Notes under the pieces: generated by a model | Told to the model about the DNA's origin: nothing | The model's input: the letters and a program-made list of their open reading frames with translations, nothing else | Databases searched by the model: none | Shown here: piece after piece, positions 51,578 through 60,836 of the stretch | Position numbering within the stretch: position 1 is the first letter of the stretch | Layout: each line of letters starts with the position of its first letter | Position numbers and translations under genes: made by a program | Assembly (NCBI GenBank): GCA_949298075.1 | Contig: CASFVA010000006.1 | Location: 33,729-97,728, forward strand | Direction: 5' to 3' | From: an uncultured Lentisphaeria bacterium | Lineage (GTDB): Bacteria > Verrucomicrobiota > Lentisphaeria > Victivallales > Victivallaceae | Length of the DNA: 64,000 bases

Positions 51578-52876
51578 ATGCTGAGGTTCATTTACAATCT
51601 GCTGTTGCCGCTGGGATTTCTCTTCTTTCTGCCCGGACTGCTCTACAAACTGCGCAACCGCGGCGGCTGGAAAAGCACATTCATGGAGCGGTTCGGCCGT
51701 TTCTCGCCGGAGCGCCGGTCGGAACTGGCGGCGTTTCACGGCGCAATCTGGATCCATGCCGTGAGTGTCGGGGAAACCGTGGTGGCGCTGAGCATGATCC
51801 GGCGCTACCTCGAACGCTTTCCGGAACGCAAATTCATTCTTTCCACCACCACTACCACCGGGCAGGAACTGGCCCGCGAGCGCTGCCCGGCGAATACGGC
51901 GGTGATATTCTGTCCGATCGACTTTCCCGGCATGGTGCGCCGCACCTTCGACGTGATCCGGCCGGCGATGATGGTGATTTTTGAGACGGAAATCTGGCCG
52001 AACATGCTGTCGGAATGCCGTGCGCGCGGCATTCCGGCGGTGCTGGTCAACGGCCGCATGAGCGATCATTCGGCGGCAGGATACCGGCGCGCCCGGATCT
52101 TTTTCGATCCGCTGCTGCGCAAGTTCAACCGCATCATGGTTCAGACCGACGCCGACTTCAAGCGTTACAAGTCGGTCTCGCCGGAAGCTGACGTCGTGGT
52201 CTGCGGCAATATGAAATTTGACCAGAATCCCCCCGAGCAGCTGGAAGATCCCGGACTGGAAAATTATTTCGGTCCCGGCGACCATCTGATTCTGCTGGCG
52301 GCCAGCACTCATCCCGGTGAGGAGGAGTTCGTCACCCGCAAATACATTGAACTGAAAAAGGTCTTTCCCCGGCTCCGTCTGGTGCTGATACCGCGCCATG
52401 CCGAACGCGGAGGCGAAATCGCGGCCATGCTTGAGCGCTCGGGACTGACATTCTGCCGCCGCAGTCAATCCCGGGAGGCCCCGGCGGTTCCGGTGGACGT
52501 GCTGCTGGCCGACACCACCGGGGAAATGCTCAAATTCATGTCCCGGGCCGATCTGGTCATCATGGGCAAGAGCCTGGCCGGACATGATGAAGGGCACAAT
52601 CTGATTGAACCGGCCATGCTCGGCAAACCGATCGTCACCGGCCACGTGCTGCGCAACTTCCGGTTCATTCTGAATGCGCTGCTGGAAAACGACGCCGTCG
52701 CCACCGTGACCTCCGACGCCGAACTCTATCCCCAGCTGGAAAAACTGCTGAAGGATCCGGAGCTGCGCCGGGAACTCGGAAAACGGGCCGCGGCGGTGAT
52801 TGCCCGGCACCGGGGAGCCTCCGATCGAACCATTGACGAATTGGAGAAAATTCTGTCGCCCCCGCCGGCCTCCTGA
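51578..52876 (+). CDS. waaA: 3-deoxy-D-manno-octulosonic acid transferase WaaA
   Basis: 432 residues. Transfers Kdo from CMP-Kdo to lipid IVA on the inner face of the inner membrane. N-terminal membrane anchor (MLRFIYNLLLPLGFLFFLPGLLYKL), then WIHAVSVGETVVALSMIRRY, FILSTTTTTGQELAR, CPIDFPGMVRRTFDVIRP, IFETEIWPNML, VNGRMSDHSAAGY and, in the C-terminal GT-B half, LLAASTHPGEEE, RLVLIPRHAERG and GHDEGHNLIEPAMLGKPIVTG. Mono- or multifunctional Kdo transfer cannot be told. Length is normal. Confidence 0.95.
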   Translation: MLRFIYNLLLPLGFLFFLPGLLYKLRNRGGWKSTFMERFGRFSPERRSELAAFHGAIWIHAVSVGETVVALSMIRRYLERFPERKFILSTTTTTGQELARERCPANTAVIFCPIDFPGMVRRTFDVIRPAMMVIFETEIWPNMLSECRARGIPAVLVNGRMSDHSAAGYRRARIFFDPLLRKFNRIMVQTDADFKRYKSVSPEADVVVCGNMKFDQNPPEQLEDPGLENYFGPGDHLILLAASTHPGEEEFVTRKYIELKKVFPRLRLVLIPRHAERGGEIAAMLERSGLTFCRRSQSREAPAVPVDVLLADTTGEMLKFMSRADLVIMGKSLAGHDEGHNLIEPAMLGKPIVTGHVLRNFRFILNALLENDAVATVTSDAELYPQLEKLLKDPELRRELGKRAAAVIARHRGASDRTIDELEKILSPPPAS

Positions 52877-52881
52877 GGAGT

Positions 52882-52910
52882 TTGCATTATCCGGAGCCAG
52901 GGGTTATATT
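52882..52910 (+). promoter_or_regulatory. Promoter of the lipoprotein gene
   Basis: TTGCAT (52882-52887), 17 bp, TATATT (52905-52910). About 95 nt before the ATG at 53005. Confidence 0.8.
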
Positions 52911-53004
52911 AGTGAGTTTCAAGCGCTTTAACACCGCCGGCCCGACCGGTCCGGTCGGGAGCGCGCCTGAACCAGTTTAACCGGAATCATGCGGAGAGTC
53001 GCTA

Positions 53005-53409
53005 ATGTCTAAAAAAATGCTTTCAGGAACCCTGCTGGCCGGCTGGCTGCTGCTGTTGCTGGCTTCCGGCTGCAGCGCTGCCAACAACTATCTGCGGCCG
53101 GAGGATTTCGCTTCATACCTGGAGCGCGACGGCGTCAAAGTCGACCATGTGCGCCAGCTTTCGCCGGCACCGTTTCTGGCGACTTCAGGAGCCGGTCTGC
53201 TGATCTCCGGCTCGGAGATCGGGGTGTACAAATACGATCAGACCTCGGAAATCCAGGCCGAACGCATCGCTCATCTGGCGGAAACCGGACGGGCCTATGT
53301 CAACGGAATTGTATATCCGGTTGAAGTTTACGGATCATTCATGTTTTTCGGACTCGACAAGAACCCGAAGAAGCGTGAAATTCTCCGGACGATCCACCGG
53401 TTCAAATAG
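53005..53409 (+). CDS. Small lipoprotein of unknown function
   Basis: 134 residues. Signal peptide with lipobox LASGC (Cys at residue 23), so it is probably lipidated. The mature part has two short hydrophobic strands (GLLISGSEIGVYKYD, IVYPVEVYGSFMFFGLD) and a basic end. No family recognised. GGAG precedes the ATG; own promoter and terminator make it a single-gene unit. Confidence 0.8.
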   Translation: MSKKMLSGTLLAGWLLLLLASGCSAANNYLRPEDFASYLERDGVKVDHVRQLSPAPFLATSGAGLLISGSEIGVYKYDQTSEIQAERIAHLAETGRAYVNGIVYPVEVYGSFMFFGLDKNPKKREILRTIHRFK

Positions 53410-53418
53410 TGGTTTCAG

Positions 53419-53443
53419 CGGGTGGTGCGACACCCGTTTTTTT
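53419..53443 (+). terminator. Terminator after the lipoprotein gene
   Basis: CGGGTG/CACCCG stem with a 6-nt loop, followed by seven T (53437-53443). It lies 10 nt past the stop. Confidence 0.8.
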
Positions 53444-53616
53444 GTGATGCGGCGCCGCGGCAAACAGATGACGGCGCCGGCGGACAATTTCAGACGCGAA
53501 ACAGAAAAGCGCCGCCGGATCTTCCGGCGACTGAAAACGGCGACTTTGCCTCGGCGAGCGTCCGGAGTTGTTCCGCAAGGAGAGAAAAACAGAAGGAAAG
53601 CGACAAGGACAACATC

Positions 53617-56337
53617 ATGACTGACAAGAAGTACGTTTACAGCTTCGGCGGCAATCTGACCGAAGGCGACGGTTCCATGAAGAATCTGCTCGGCGGCAAG
53701 GGCGCCAATCTGGCCGAGATGGCCAAACTCGGTCTGCCGGTTCCGCCCGGTTTCACGGTCACCACCGAATGCTGCGTTGATTATTTTGCCAACGGCAACC
53801 GGCTTCCCGCTGGCGTTGAGGCCCAGGTGGCGGCGGCGCTGAAGCTGGTGGAAGAGGCCATGGGCCAGCAGTTCGGCAGCGCCACCAATCCGCTGCTGGT
53901 ATCCTGCCGTTCCGGCGCTCGGTCGTCGATGCCCGGAATGATGGAAACGGTGCTCAACGTCGGCCTGTCGAGCGCCACCATTCCCGGTCTGATCGCCAAA
54001 ACCGGCAACGAGCGTTTTGTCTACGACGCCTACCGGCGGCTGATCATGATGTACAGCGATGTGGTGATGGAAAAGGCCGAGGGCATTGAACCCGCCGAGG
54101 GCAAGGCCATCCGCCGCCAGCTTGACGGCATCATGGAAGAGCTCAAGGAACGCAAGGGCTACAGCGCCGACACCGACCTGACGGTGGATGACCTCAAAGC
54201 CCTGTGCGCTGAATTCAAGGTCCGGATCAGGGAGACCCTGGGCCGGGAGTTCCCCGACGACGCCATGGCCCAGCTCTGGGGCGGCATCGGCGCCGTGCTC
54301 AAAAGCTGGAACGGCAAGAAAGCGGTCTCCTACCGCCGGATCGAAGGAATTCCGGATGACTGGGGCACCGCGGTCAACGTGCAGAGCATGGTGTTCGGCA
54401 ACATGGGCGACACCTCGGCGACCGGCGTGGCCTTCACCCGCGACCCCGCCACCGGCGACAACAAATTCTACGGCGAATGGCTGATCAACGCCCAGGGCGA
54501 GGATGTGGTGGCCGGCACCCGGACGCCGAACCCGCTCAACAAGGCCACCTGCAACGAGCAGAACAAGCACCTGCCGTCGATGGAGGAGCTTTACCCGGAT
54601 CTTTACGCGCAGCTCTTTGACATCCGCAACAAGCTCGAAGCCCACTACCATGACATGCTGGACATTGAATTCACCATTCAGGAGCGCAAACTTTTCATGC
54701 TGCAGTGCCGGGTCGGCAAGCGCACCGGCACCGCCGCGCTCAACATGGCCATGGACATGCTGGCCGAAGGTTTGATCGACGAAAAGACCGCAGTCATGCG
54801 GGTGGCGCCCGGACAGCTGGACGAACTGCTGCACCCGATTCTGGACCCCAAAGCGGAAAAACAGGCGGTTCTGATCGCCAAGGGACTGCCCGCCGGCCCC
54901 GGCGGCGCGGTCGGTCGGATTGTATTCAACAGCGCCGCTGCTGTTGAGGCGGCCCGGCGCGGCGAAAACGTGATCATGGCCCGCGAGGAGACCAACCCTG
55001 AGGACGTCGAAGGCATGCGCGCCGCGACCGGTATTCTGACTGCGCGCGGCGGTATGACCAGCCACGCGGCGCTGGTGTGCCGCGGCTGGGGCAAATGCTG
55101 CATTGTCGGCGCCGGCTCGCTGGAAATCGATGAAACGGCGGGTACGCTCAAGGTCGGCGGCCGCTGTTACACCGATCAGGACGTGCTGAGCCTCAACGGA
55201 TTCCGCGGCTACGTCTACGAGGGGGCGGTGCAGACGATGGATTCGAGTGAAAATCCGCGGCTGCAGGCCTTCATGGCGCTGGTCGATAAATTCCGCCGGC
55301 TCGGTGTGCGGGCCAACGCCGACACTCCCGAAGATGCCGGAGTGGCACGTTCATTCGGAGCTGAAGGTCTCGGACTCTTCCGTACCGAACACATGTTCTA
55401 CGGCAAAAACAGCGAAAAGCCGCTTTTCTACCTGCGCAAAATGATTCTCTCCCGGAGCACCCAGGAGCGGATCGCCGCGCTCAAACAGCTTGAGCCTTTT
55501 GTGAAAAAGGATGTCAAAAACACCCTGACCGCGATGAACGGTCTGCCGGTGACGTTCCGGCTGCTCGACCCGCCCCTGCACGAGTTCGTGCCGAGCGAGG
55601 AGAGCAAGCGCCGCGAGCTGGCCGCCGAACTGGGCATTGACATTGCCGAAATCGCCCGCCGGGCCGAGGCGCTGCATGAAACCAATCCGATGATGGGACA
55701 CCGCGGAGTGCGGCTGGGCATCACCTATCCGGAAGTCTCCGAAATGCAGATGCGCGCCATTCTGGAAGCCGCGGCCGAGCTCATCACGTCCGGCACGCCC
55801 TGCAAACCGGAAATCATGATTCCGGTCACCTGCGACGCCCGGGAAATCAAGTTCCAGAAGACCATCCTGGCCCGGGTGGCCGCCGAGGTGGCGGCGGCGT
55901 TCAAACTGCCGGCCATTGAGTACAAGGTCGGCACCATGATCGAAATTCCGAGGGCGGCGCTGCTGGCCGGTGAACTGGCCGCCGAAGCCGAGTTTTTCAG
56001 CTTCGGAACCAACGATCTCACCCAGATGACGTTCGGATTCAGCCGCGACGACATCGGCGGCTTCCTTCCGGACTATCTGGAGCGCAAAATCATCGACGCC
56101 GATCCGTTCCAGACCATCGACGTGAACGGAGTCGGCAAACTCATTGAGTTCGCCGTCGAAAACGGCCGGGCGGTGCGTCCCGGACTCAAAATCGGCATCT
56201 GCGGCGAACAGGGCGGCGAAGCCAGATCCGTCGCATTCTGCCACCGCTGCGGACTGGATTACGTCTCCTGCAGTCCCTTCCGGGTTCCGATCGCCCGGCT
56301 GGCGGCGGCCCAGGCCGCAATCGCGGCGGAAAAATAA
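53617..56337 (+). CDS. ppdK: Pyruvate, phosphate dikinase
   Basis: 906 residues from MTDKKYVYSFGGNLTEGD, after AAGGA. Interconverts pyruvate + ATP + Pi and PEP + AMP + PPi. ATP-grasp domain (about 20-340; LGGKGANLAEMAKLGLPVPPGFTVTTE, SCRSGARSSMPGMMETVLNVGL), phosphohistidine domain (TARGGMTSHAALVCRGWGKCCIVG, the His is phosphorylated), PEP barrel (GAEGLGLFRTEHMFYG, EFFSFGTNDLTQMTFGFSRDD). A ppdK-type rather than ppsA-type by order and motifs. Its PEP could feed ptsI, which lies 2.5 kb upstream. No regulatory protein gene is next to it. Confidence 0.96.
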   Translation: MTDKKYVYSFGGNLTEGDGSMKNLLGGKGANLAEMAKLGLPVPPGFTVTTECCVDYFANGNRLPAGVEAQVAAALKLVEEAMGQQFGSATNPLLVSCRSGARSSMPGMMETVLNVGLSSATIPGLIAKTGNERFVYDAYRRLIMMYSDVVMEKAEGIEPAEGKAIRRQLDGIMEELKERKGYSADTDLTVDDLKALCAEFKVRIRETLGREFPDDAMAQLWGGIGAVLKSWNGKKAVSYRRIEGIPDDWGTAVNVQSMVFGNMGDTSATGVAFTRDPATGDNKFYGEWLINAQGEDVVAGTRTPNPLNKATCNEQNKHLPSMEELYPDLYAQLFDIRNKLEAHYHDMLDIEFTIQERKLFMLQCRVGKRTGTAALNMAMDMLAEGLIDEKTAVMRVAPGQLDELLHPILDPKAEKQAVLIAKGLPAGPGGAVGRIVFNSAAAVEAARRGENVIMAREETNPEDVEGMRAATGILTARGGMTSHAALVCRGWGKCCIVGAGSLEIDETAGTLKVGGRCYTDQDVLSLNGFRGYVYEGAVQTMDSSENPRLQAFMALVDKFRRLGVRANADTPEDAGVARSFGAEGLGLFRTEHMFYGKNSEKPLFYLRKMILSRSTQERIAALKQLEPFVKKDVKNTLTAMNGLPVTFRLLDPPLHEFVPSEESKRRELAAELGIDIAEIARRAEALHETNPMMGHRGVRLGITYPEVSEMQMRAILEAAAELITSGTPCKPEIMIPVTCDAREIKFQKTILARVAAEVAAAFKLPAIEYKVGTMIEIPRAALLAGELAAEAEFFSFGTNDLTQMTFGFSRDDIGGFLPDYLERKIIDADPFQTIDVNGVGKLIEFAVENGRAVRPGLKIGICGEQGGEARSVAFCHRCGLDYVSCSPFRVPIARLAAAQAAIAAEK

Positions 56338-56382
56338 CTCCGCTCAACGCCCCCTGCCTGAGCGGCAGTGAAACGCATCCGG

Positions 56383-56422
56383 CGCGGCCGGAACCGGATT
56401 TACCGGTTCCGGCCGCGTTTTT
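56383..56422 (+). terminator. Terminator after ppdK
   Basis: A perfect 15-bp stem (56383-56397 with 56403-56417) around a 5-nt loop, followed by five T. The strongest terminator in the window, 45 nt past the ppdK stop. Confidence 0.92.
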
Positions 56423-56499
56423 CCGGACCGCAACTCCGCGGTTGCCCGTTCCATGAGGGTGATCCGCCGCTTTTTTTTCACGGAAAACGTCGGTTTAAG

Positions 56500-56528
56500 T
56501 TGCATAGCCACTGCCGCGGAGTTATGTT
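56500..56528 (+). promoter_or_regulatory. metG: Promoter of metG
   Basis: TTGCAT (56500-56505), 17 bp, TATGTT (56523-56528) followed by ATAAG. About 45 nt before the ATG at 56576. Confidence 0.8.
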
Positions 56529-56575
56529 ATAAGGGTTTCATAATTTCGCATCGCTGTAATTTGCGGAGAACGTTC

Positions 56576-58516
56576 ATGAGTCAGGAAAAATTCTATATCA
56601 CCACTCCGATCTACTATGTCAATGACCGGCCCCATATCGGTCACGCCTACACCACAATTCTGGCCGATGTGCTGGCCCGCTGCCACCGTTCGACCGGCTG
56701 CGACACCTTCTTTCTCACCGGCACCGACGAACACGGCCAGAAAGTTGAAAAAGCCGCCGCCAAACGCGGCATGACGCCGCTGGAACACTGCGATGAAACC
56801 GTGGTACGGTTTCAGGAGCTGTGGAAAAAGCTCGGCATCACCAATGATCGCTTCATCCGGACCACGCAGGAGTTTCACGTCCGGGTGGTGCAGGAGATTT
56901 TACAGGAGCTGTACGACCGCGGCGAAATCTACCGCGCGGAATACACCGGCTGGTACTGTGTCGGCGACGAACGCTTTTTTACGGAAAAAGATCTGGTTGA
57001 CGGCAAATGCCCGGAATGCGGGCGCGAAGTCACGGCCATCCAGGAGTCCAATTACTTCTTCCGCATGGGCAAATACCGCGACTGGCTGGTCGATTACATC
57101 CAGACGCATCCGGATTTCATTCAGCCGGCCTTCCGGGCCAACGAAACGCTGGGCTTCCTCCGCCAGGAGCTGGGCGATCTGTGCATCAGCCGGCCGAAGT
57201 CGCGGCTGGCCTGGGGCATCGAACTGCCGTTCGACACTGACTATGTCTGTTATGTCTGGTTCGACGCCCTGATCAATTACATTTCCGGCGTCGGATACAA
57301 AACCGACGATGCCGCGTTCCGGCGCTGGTGGCCGGCCAGCTGCCACCTCATCGGCAAGGATATCCTGACCACCCACACCGTTTACTGGCCGACCATGCTC
57401 AAGGCCATCGGTCTGCCGATGCCCAAAACCATCTTCGCCCACGGCTGGTGGCTGACCGGCAACACCAAGATGAGCAAGTCCCTGGGCAATGTGGTCAATC
57501 CGATGGACATGATTGAACGCGCCGGCGTCGACGCCTTCCGCTATTTTCTGCTGGCGGAAATGTCTCCCGGAAACGACGCCAACTTCAGCGAAGCGGCGTT
57601 TCTGGCCCGCTATAACACCGATCTGGCCAACGACCTGGGCAATCTGCTTTCACGGGTGTCCAAGCTGACGGTGCGGGCCACCGGCGGCCGGATTCCGGCG
57701 CCGGGAGCCCCGACCGAAGCCGAGGCGGAACTGAACGCCGAAGTGGATTCCGCCGTCGCGGCGATGAAGCGGGGCATCGCGGATATGAAACTCGATCAAG
57801 GCATTGGAGCGGTGCTGAACGCGGTGCGGGCCGGCAACCGGTATCTGGAAAAGTGCGCCCCCTGGACCCTCGCCAAACAGGGCAATACCGAACGCCTGCA
57901 CACCGTGCTTTTCACCGCCGCGGAAGCGCTGCGCCGCATTGCGGTGCTGCTGGCTCCGGTAATGCCGGAAAAAATGGCCCGGCTCGGAGAAGTGCTGGGT
58001 TATGCCTGCGGCACGCTCGGCAGCATCGGCGATCTGGACCGGCCGGGCGACCTGGCCGGACGCACCATGAGCGAAACCGAACCGCTGTTTCCCCGCATTC
58101 TGGTGGAGTCCGCACCGGACCAGCCGGCCAGGCCGGTCAAACCGGCCAAAGCGGCGCAAACGGTTCAGGTTTCCAACCGGCCGGAACCGGCGGAATTGAT
58201 CACGATCAGCGACTTCAGCCGGGTGCAGCTCCGGACCGCCAGGGTGCTGGAGGCCATGCCGGTGCCGGATTCCGCCAAGCTGCTGCGGCTGCGGATCGAC
58301 GCCGGCGGAGAAGAACGGCAGCTGGTGGCCGGAGTGGCCAGGCACTACACGCCGCAGGCCATCACGGGCAAAACCATAATAATTGTCGCCAATCTGAAGC
58401 CGGCGCGCATCTGCGGAGTGGAATCCCAGGGCATGCTGCTGGCGGCCAGGGTCGGAGATGAGCTGCGTCTGCTGACAATCGACGGCGACCTGCCGCCGGG
58501 GGCAGTTGTGGGCTGA
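56576..58516 (+). CDS. metG: Methionyl-tRNA synthetase
   Basis: 646 residues from MSQEKFYITTPIYYVN; GGAG upstream decides the start. Charges initiator and elongator tRNA-Met. Class I motifs HIGH (residues 16-19 in RPHIGHAY) and KMSKS (in GNTKMSKSLGNVVNP). CPECGREV around residue 145 is the zinc knuckle region with one Cys pair. A C-terminal tRNA-binding (EMAP II-like) domain (about 540-646, ISDFSRVQLRTARVLEAM to the end) aids tRNA capture. Length as in dimeric MetRS. Confidence 0.96.
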   Translation: MSQEKFYITTPIYYVNDRPHIGHAYTTILADVLARCHRSTGCDTFFLTGTDEHGQKVEKAAAKRGMTPLEHCDETVVRFQELWKKLGITNDRFIRTTQEFHVRVVQEILQELYDRGEIYRAEYTGWYCVGDERFFTEKDLVDGKCPECGREVTAIQESNYFFRMGKYRDWLVDYIQTHPDFIQPAFRANETLGFLRQELGDLCISRPKSRLAWGIELPFDTDYVCYVWFDALINYISGVGYKTDDAAFRRWWPASCHLIGKDILTTHTVYWPTMLKAIGLPMPKTIFAHGWWLTGNTKMSKSLGNVVNPMDMIERAGVDAFRYFLLAEMSPGNDANFSEAAFLARYNTDLANDLGNLLSRVSKLTVRATGGRIPAPGAPTEAEAELNAEVDSAVAAMKRGIADMKLDQGIGAVLNAVRAGNRYLEKCAPWTLAKQGNTERLHTVLFTAAEALRRIAVLLAPVMPEKMARLGEVLGYACGTLGSIGDLDRPGDLAGRTMSETEPLFPRILVESAPDQPARPVKPAKAAQTVQVSNRPEPAELITISDFSRVQLRTARVLEAMPVPDSAKLLRLRIDAGGEERQLVAGVARHYTPQAITGKTIIIVANLKPARICGVESQGMLLAARVGDELRLLTIDGDLPPGAVVG

Positions 58517-58563
58517 TCCGGGATTTCCATCCGACGCAAGCAACTCAATTCTGAAGGTACGCC

Positions 58564-59724
58564 ATGCAAATAAATGCGACTTACGGTGAACTCGGGATCA
58601 CTGTCTGGAAAAAATTCAAGGCTCTGCACCAGCTCGATTCCTACTCGGGAATTCTCTCCATGTACGCCGCCGCCCGCCTTGCTAAAATTATTCTGCAGAG
58701 CGGCGAGAATCAGCCGGCGCTGAACCTCTCAGGCGAAGTGGAGGCGCTGCTGCGGCCCTACTGGCAGGGGCAGAAGCAGTTCACCAGCGGCATGTTCGGC
58801 CGGCACATCTACAGCGTCGGCGGCCAGGCGGCCGCCTGGCAGTTCTGCCGCGGCCTGGAGCCGGAATCCGGTCCGGCCCTGGTGACGGCGGCAGAACGGC
58901 TGCTGGCACTGCAATCGCGTTCACCGGAAGGAATATTTGACAACCCGGACTATCCGGAACATGGCTACATCACCTGCGACACCCTGTCGGCAGTCTGTCC
59001 GTTTCTGGTCTGGATCGGGCACGGTGCCGGCCGCCGGGATTTTCTTGACGAGGCGGCCGCTCAGTTTCTGGCTCATTACGACCGCCTGTTCGACCGCCGG
59101 AGCGGTCTGTTTCGGCAGGCCTGCATTCCCGGGGAGACGCCGCCGCCCGGCAACAACCGGCATGAAGAAAATCAGCTTGGTGCCCTCTGCCGTCCGGCAA
59201 GGCCCGACCTGATTGATACCATGTGGAGCCGCGGCAACGGTTACGTCGCGTTCGCGCTGGCGGAACTGATTTACGACCTGCCCAAGGACCATCCCGACTA
59301 CCAGCGAATTCTGGAGATCTGGCGGAATCTGCTGGAAGCCTTCATCAATTATCAGGACCGGGACGGCATGTGGCATCAGGTCATGGATGATTTCGGATCC
59401 TATCCGGAAAGCTCCGGTTCAGCGCTGATTCTGTACGCAATGGGGCGCGGCATAAAGAACAAAAGCATCGACCGCGACCGCTTTGTCAAACCCTATCGGC
59501 GCGGACTGGCGGCGATGATGCGGTTTGTCAGCCGCGACGGCTCAATTTACCACTGCTGCCGGGAGAGCTTCTGCCCCGGCGGCCGCGGCACCCGGGCGGA
59601 TTACGCGTTGTGGCCGTGGCGGCGCAATGATCCGCGCGGTTTTGCGCCGGTAATGCTGATGCTGGGCCAGGCCAATCAGGTTGAACAGCGCACCGGCCTG
59701 ATTCCGCCGCTGCACGAACTCTGA
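58564..59724 (+). CDS. GH88/GH105-like unsaturated uronyl hydrolase, copy 1
   Basis: 386 residues, no signal peptide. The alpha6/alpha6 barrel family removes unsaturated uronic acid (Delta-GalA or GlcA) from lyase products. The general-acid Asp is D139 in ITCDTLSAVCPFLVWIG; WSRGNGYVAFALAEL and DGMWHQVMDDFGSYPESSGSALILYAMGRGI are typical. Compared with copy 2 the His-containing YHQ segment reads LFRQACIPG, so the usual substrate-contact His is absent. The two copies are adjacent and share order of motifs, a likely old duplication. Confidence 0.88.
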   Translation: MQINATYGELGITVWKKFKALHQLDSYSGILSMYAAARLAKIILQSGENQPALNLSGEVEALLRPYWQGQKQFTSGMFGRHIYSVGGQAAAWQFCRGLEPESGPALVTAAERLLALQSRSPEGIFDNPDYPEHGYITCDTLSAVCPFLVWIGHGAGRRDFLDEAAAQFLAHYDRLFDRRSGLFRQACIPGETPPPGNNRHEENQLGALCRPARPDLIDTMWSRGNGYVAFALAELIYDLPKDHPDYQRILEIWRNLLEAFINYQDRDGMWHQVMDDFGSYPESSGSALILYAMGRGIKNKSIDRDRFVKPYRRGLAAMMRFVSRDGSIYHCCRESFCPGGRGTRADYALWPWRRNDPRGFAPVMLMLGQANQVEQRTGLIPPLHEL

Positions 59725-59747
59725 AGCCAAGCAAAAGGGTAACTCCG

Positions 59748-60836
59748 ATGAACATCAAATATTTTGACGTCGCCGGCAGCGTCTGGGAGCGCTACCGCAA
59801 GGAATGCGAGCTTTACTGCTACACCGGAATTCTGACCATGTACGCCGCGCTGCGCCTGGCCGATACCATCGAATCCAAATCCATCCGGGACGAGGCGCTG
59901 GACATGCTCCGGCCCTTCTGGAACGGCAAAGTGGCGGCGGTCAACGGCGCCTATGGCGAATACGTCTACCGTTTCGGCGGCAACGCCACCGCCTACGCGG
60001 TGCATTCCGGCGCGATCAGCAAGGCAAAAAAGGCCATGGTCAACGCGGCGGAACTGCTGATCACCCGGCAGATGCGGGACGCCGACGGCGCCTTCTGCCG
60101 CTGCAACCGGCAGGACGGCACGCCGGGACTGATCTGGATCGACACGGTATTCGGAGTCTGCCCGTTTCTGCTCTGGACCGGACTGGACAACCAGCGCAGT
60201 GATTTCATTGACGAAGCAGTCCGGCAGATGAAACTGCACCACGAGCGGCTGTTCAACCGGGAAAAGCGGCTCTACCATCAGGCCTACCATGCCAATATCC
60301 CGAATACGCTGACCCCGGGATTCTGGAGCCGCGGCATGGGCTGGGGAATGCATGCGCTGGTCGACCTTGCCGCGGAACTGCCGTCGGATCATCCTGGGTA
60401 CGGCTGGGTGCGGGAGGTTTACAACACCGCAGTCGCCGGCTGCCTGGACGCGCAGGGTTCCGACGGGATGTGGCACCAGTGCCTGGATGACCAGGGAACC
60501 TATCCGGAGTCATCCGGCACCGCCCTGATTCTCTATGCCATCGGCAAAGGACTTACGGCGGGAGTGCTCGACGCCAAGGATGCGGCGCTGGCCGGTTTCC
60601 GGGCCGGCATTGCCGCGCTCAACACCTATATCAGCGTGGATGGCTCGGTGTTCAACTCCTGCCGTGGCTGCATGGCGCCGGGCTACAACGGCACGACCGG
60701 AGACTACGCGGTGCACGCCTGGCTGCTCAACGACCCCCACGGCTTCGGACCGGCAGTTCTCGCATTCACCGAAGCGGAAAATCTGTATCGGCAGGGCCAA
60801 CTGCCGGCGCTTTCAGAATTGAGGTCCGAGGCATGA
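59748..60836 (+). CDS. GH88/GH105-like unsaturated uronyl hydrolase, copy 2
   Basis: 362 residues, no signal peptide, so it acts in the cytoplasm. D132 in LIWIDTVFGVCPFLLWTG is the expected acid; YHQAYHANIPNTLTPGFWSRGMGWGMHALVDLA and DGMWHQCLDDQGTYPESSGTALILYAIGKGL are family motifs. Starts 23 nt after copy 1 and shares a 4-nt overlap with the esterase, so the three form one transcript. The exact substrate (rhamnogalacturonan or glycosaminoglycan fragments) is unknown. Confidence 0.88.
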   Translation: MNIKYFDVAGSVWERYRKECELYCYTGILTMYAALRLADTIESKSIRDEALDMLRPFWNGKVAAVNGAYGEYVYRFGGNATAYAVHSGAISKAKKAMVNAAELLITRQMRDADGAFCRCNRQDGTPGLIWIDTVFGVCPFLLWTGLDNQRSDFIDEAVRQMKLHHERLFNREKRLYHQAYHANIPNTLTPGFWSRGMGWGMHALVDLAAELPSDHPGYGWVREVYNTAVAGCLDAQGSDGMWHQCLDDQGTYPESSGTALILYAIGKGLTAGVLDAKDAALAGFRAGIAALNTYISVDGSVFNSCRGCMAPGYNGTTGDYAVHAWLLNDPHGFGPAVLAFTEAENLYRQGQLPALSELRSEA

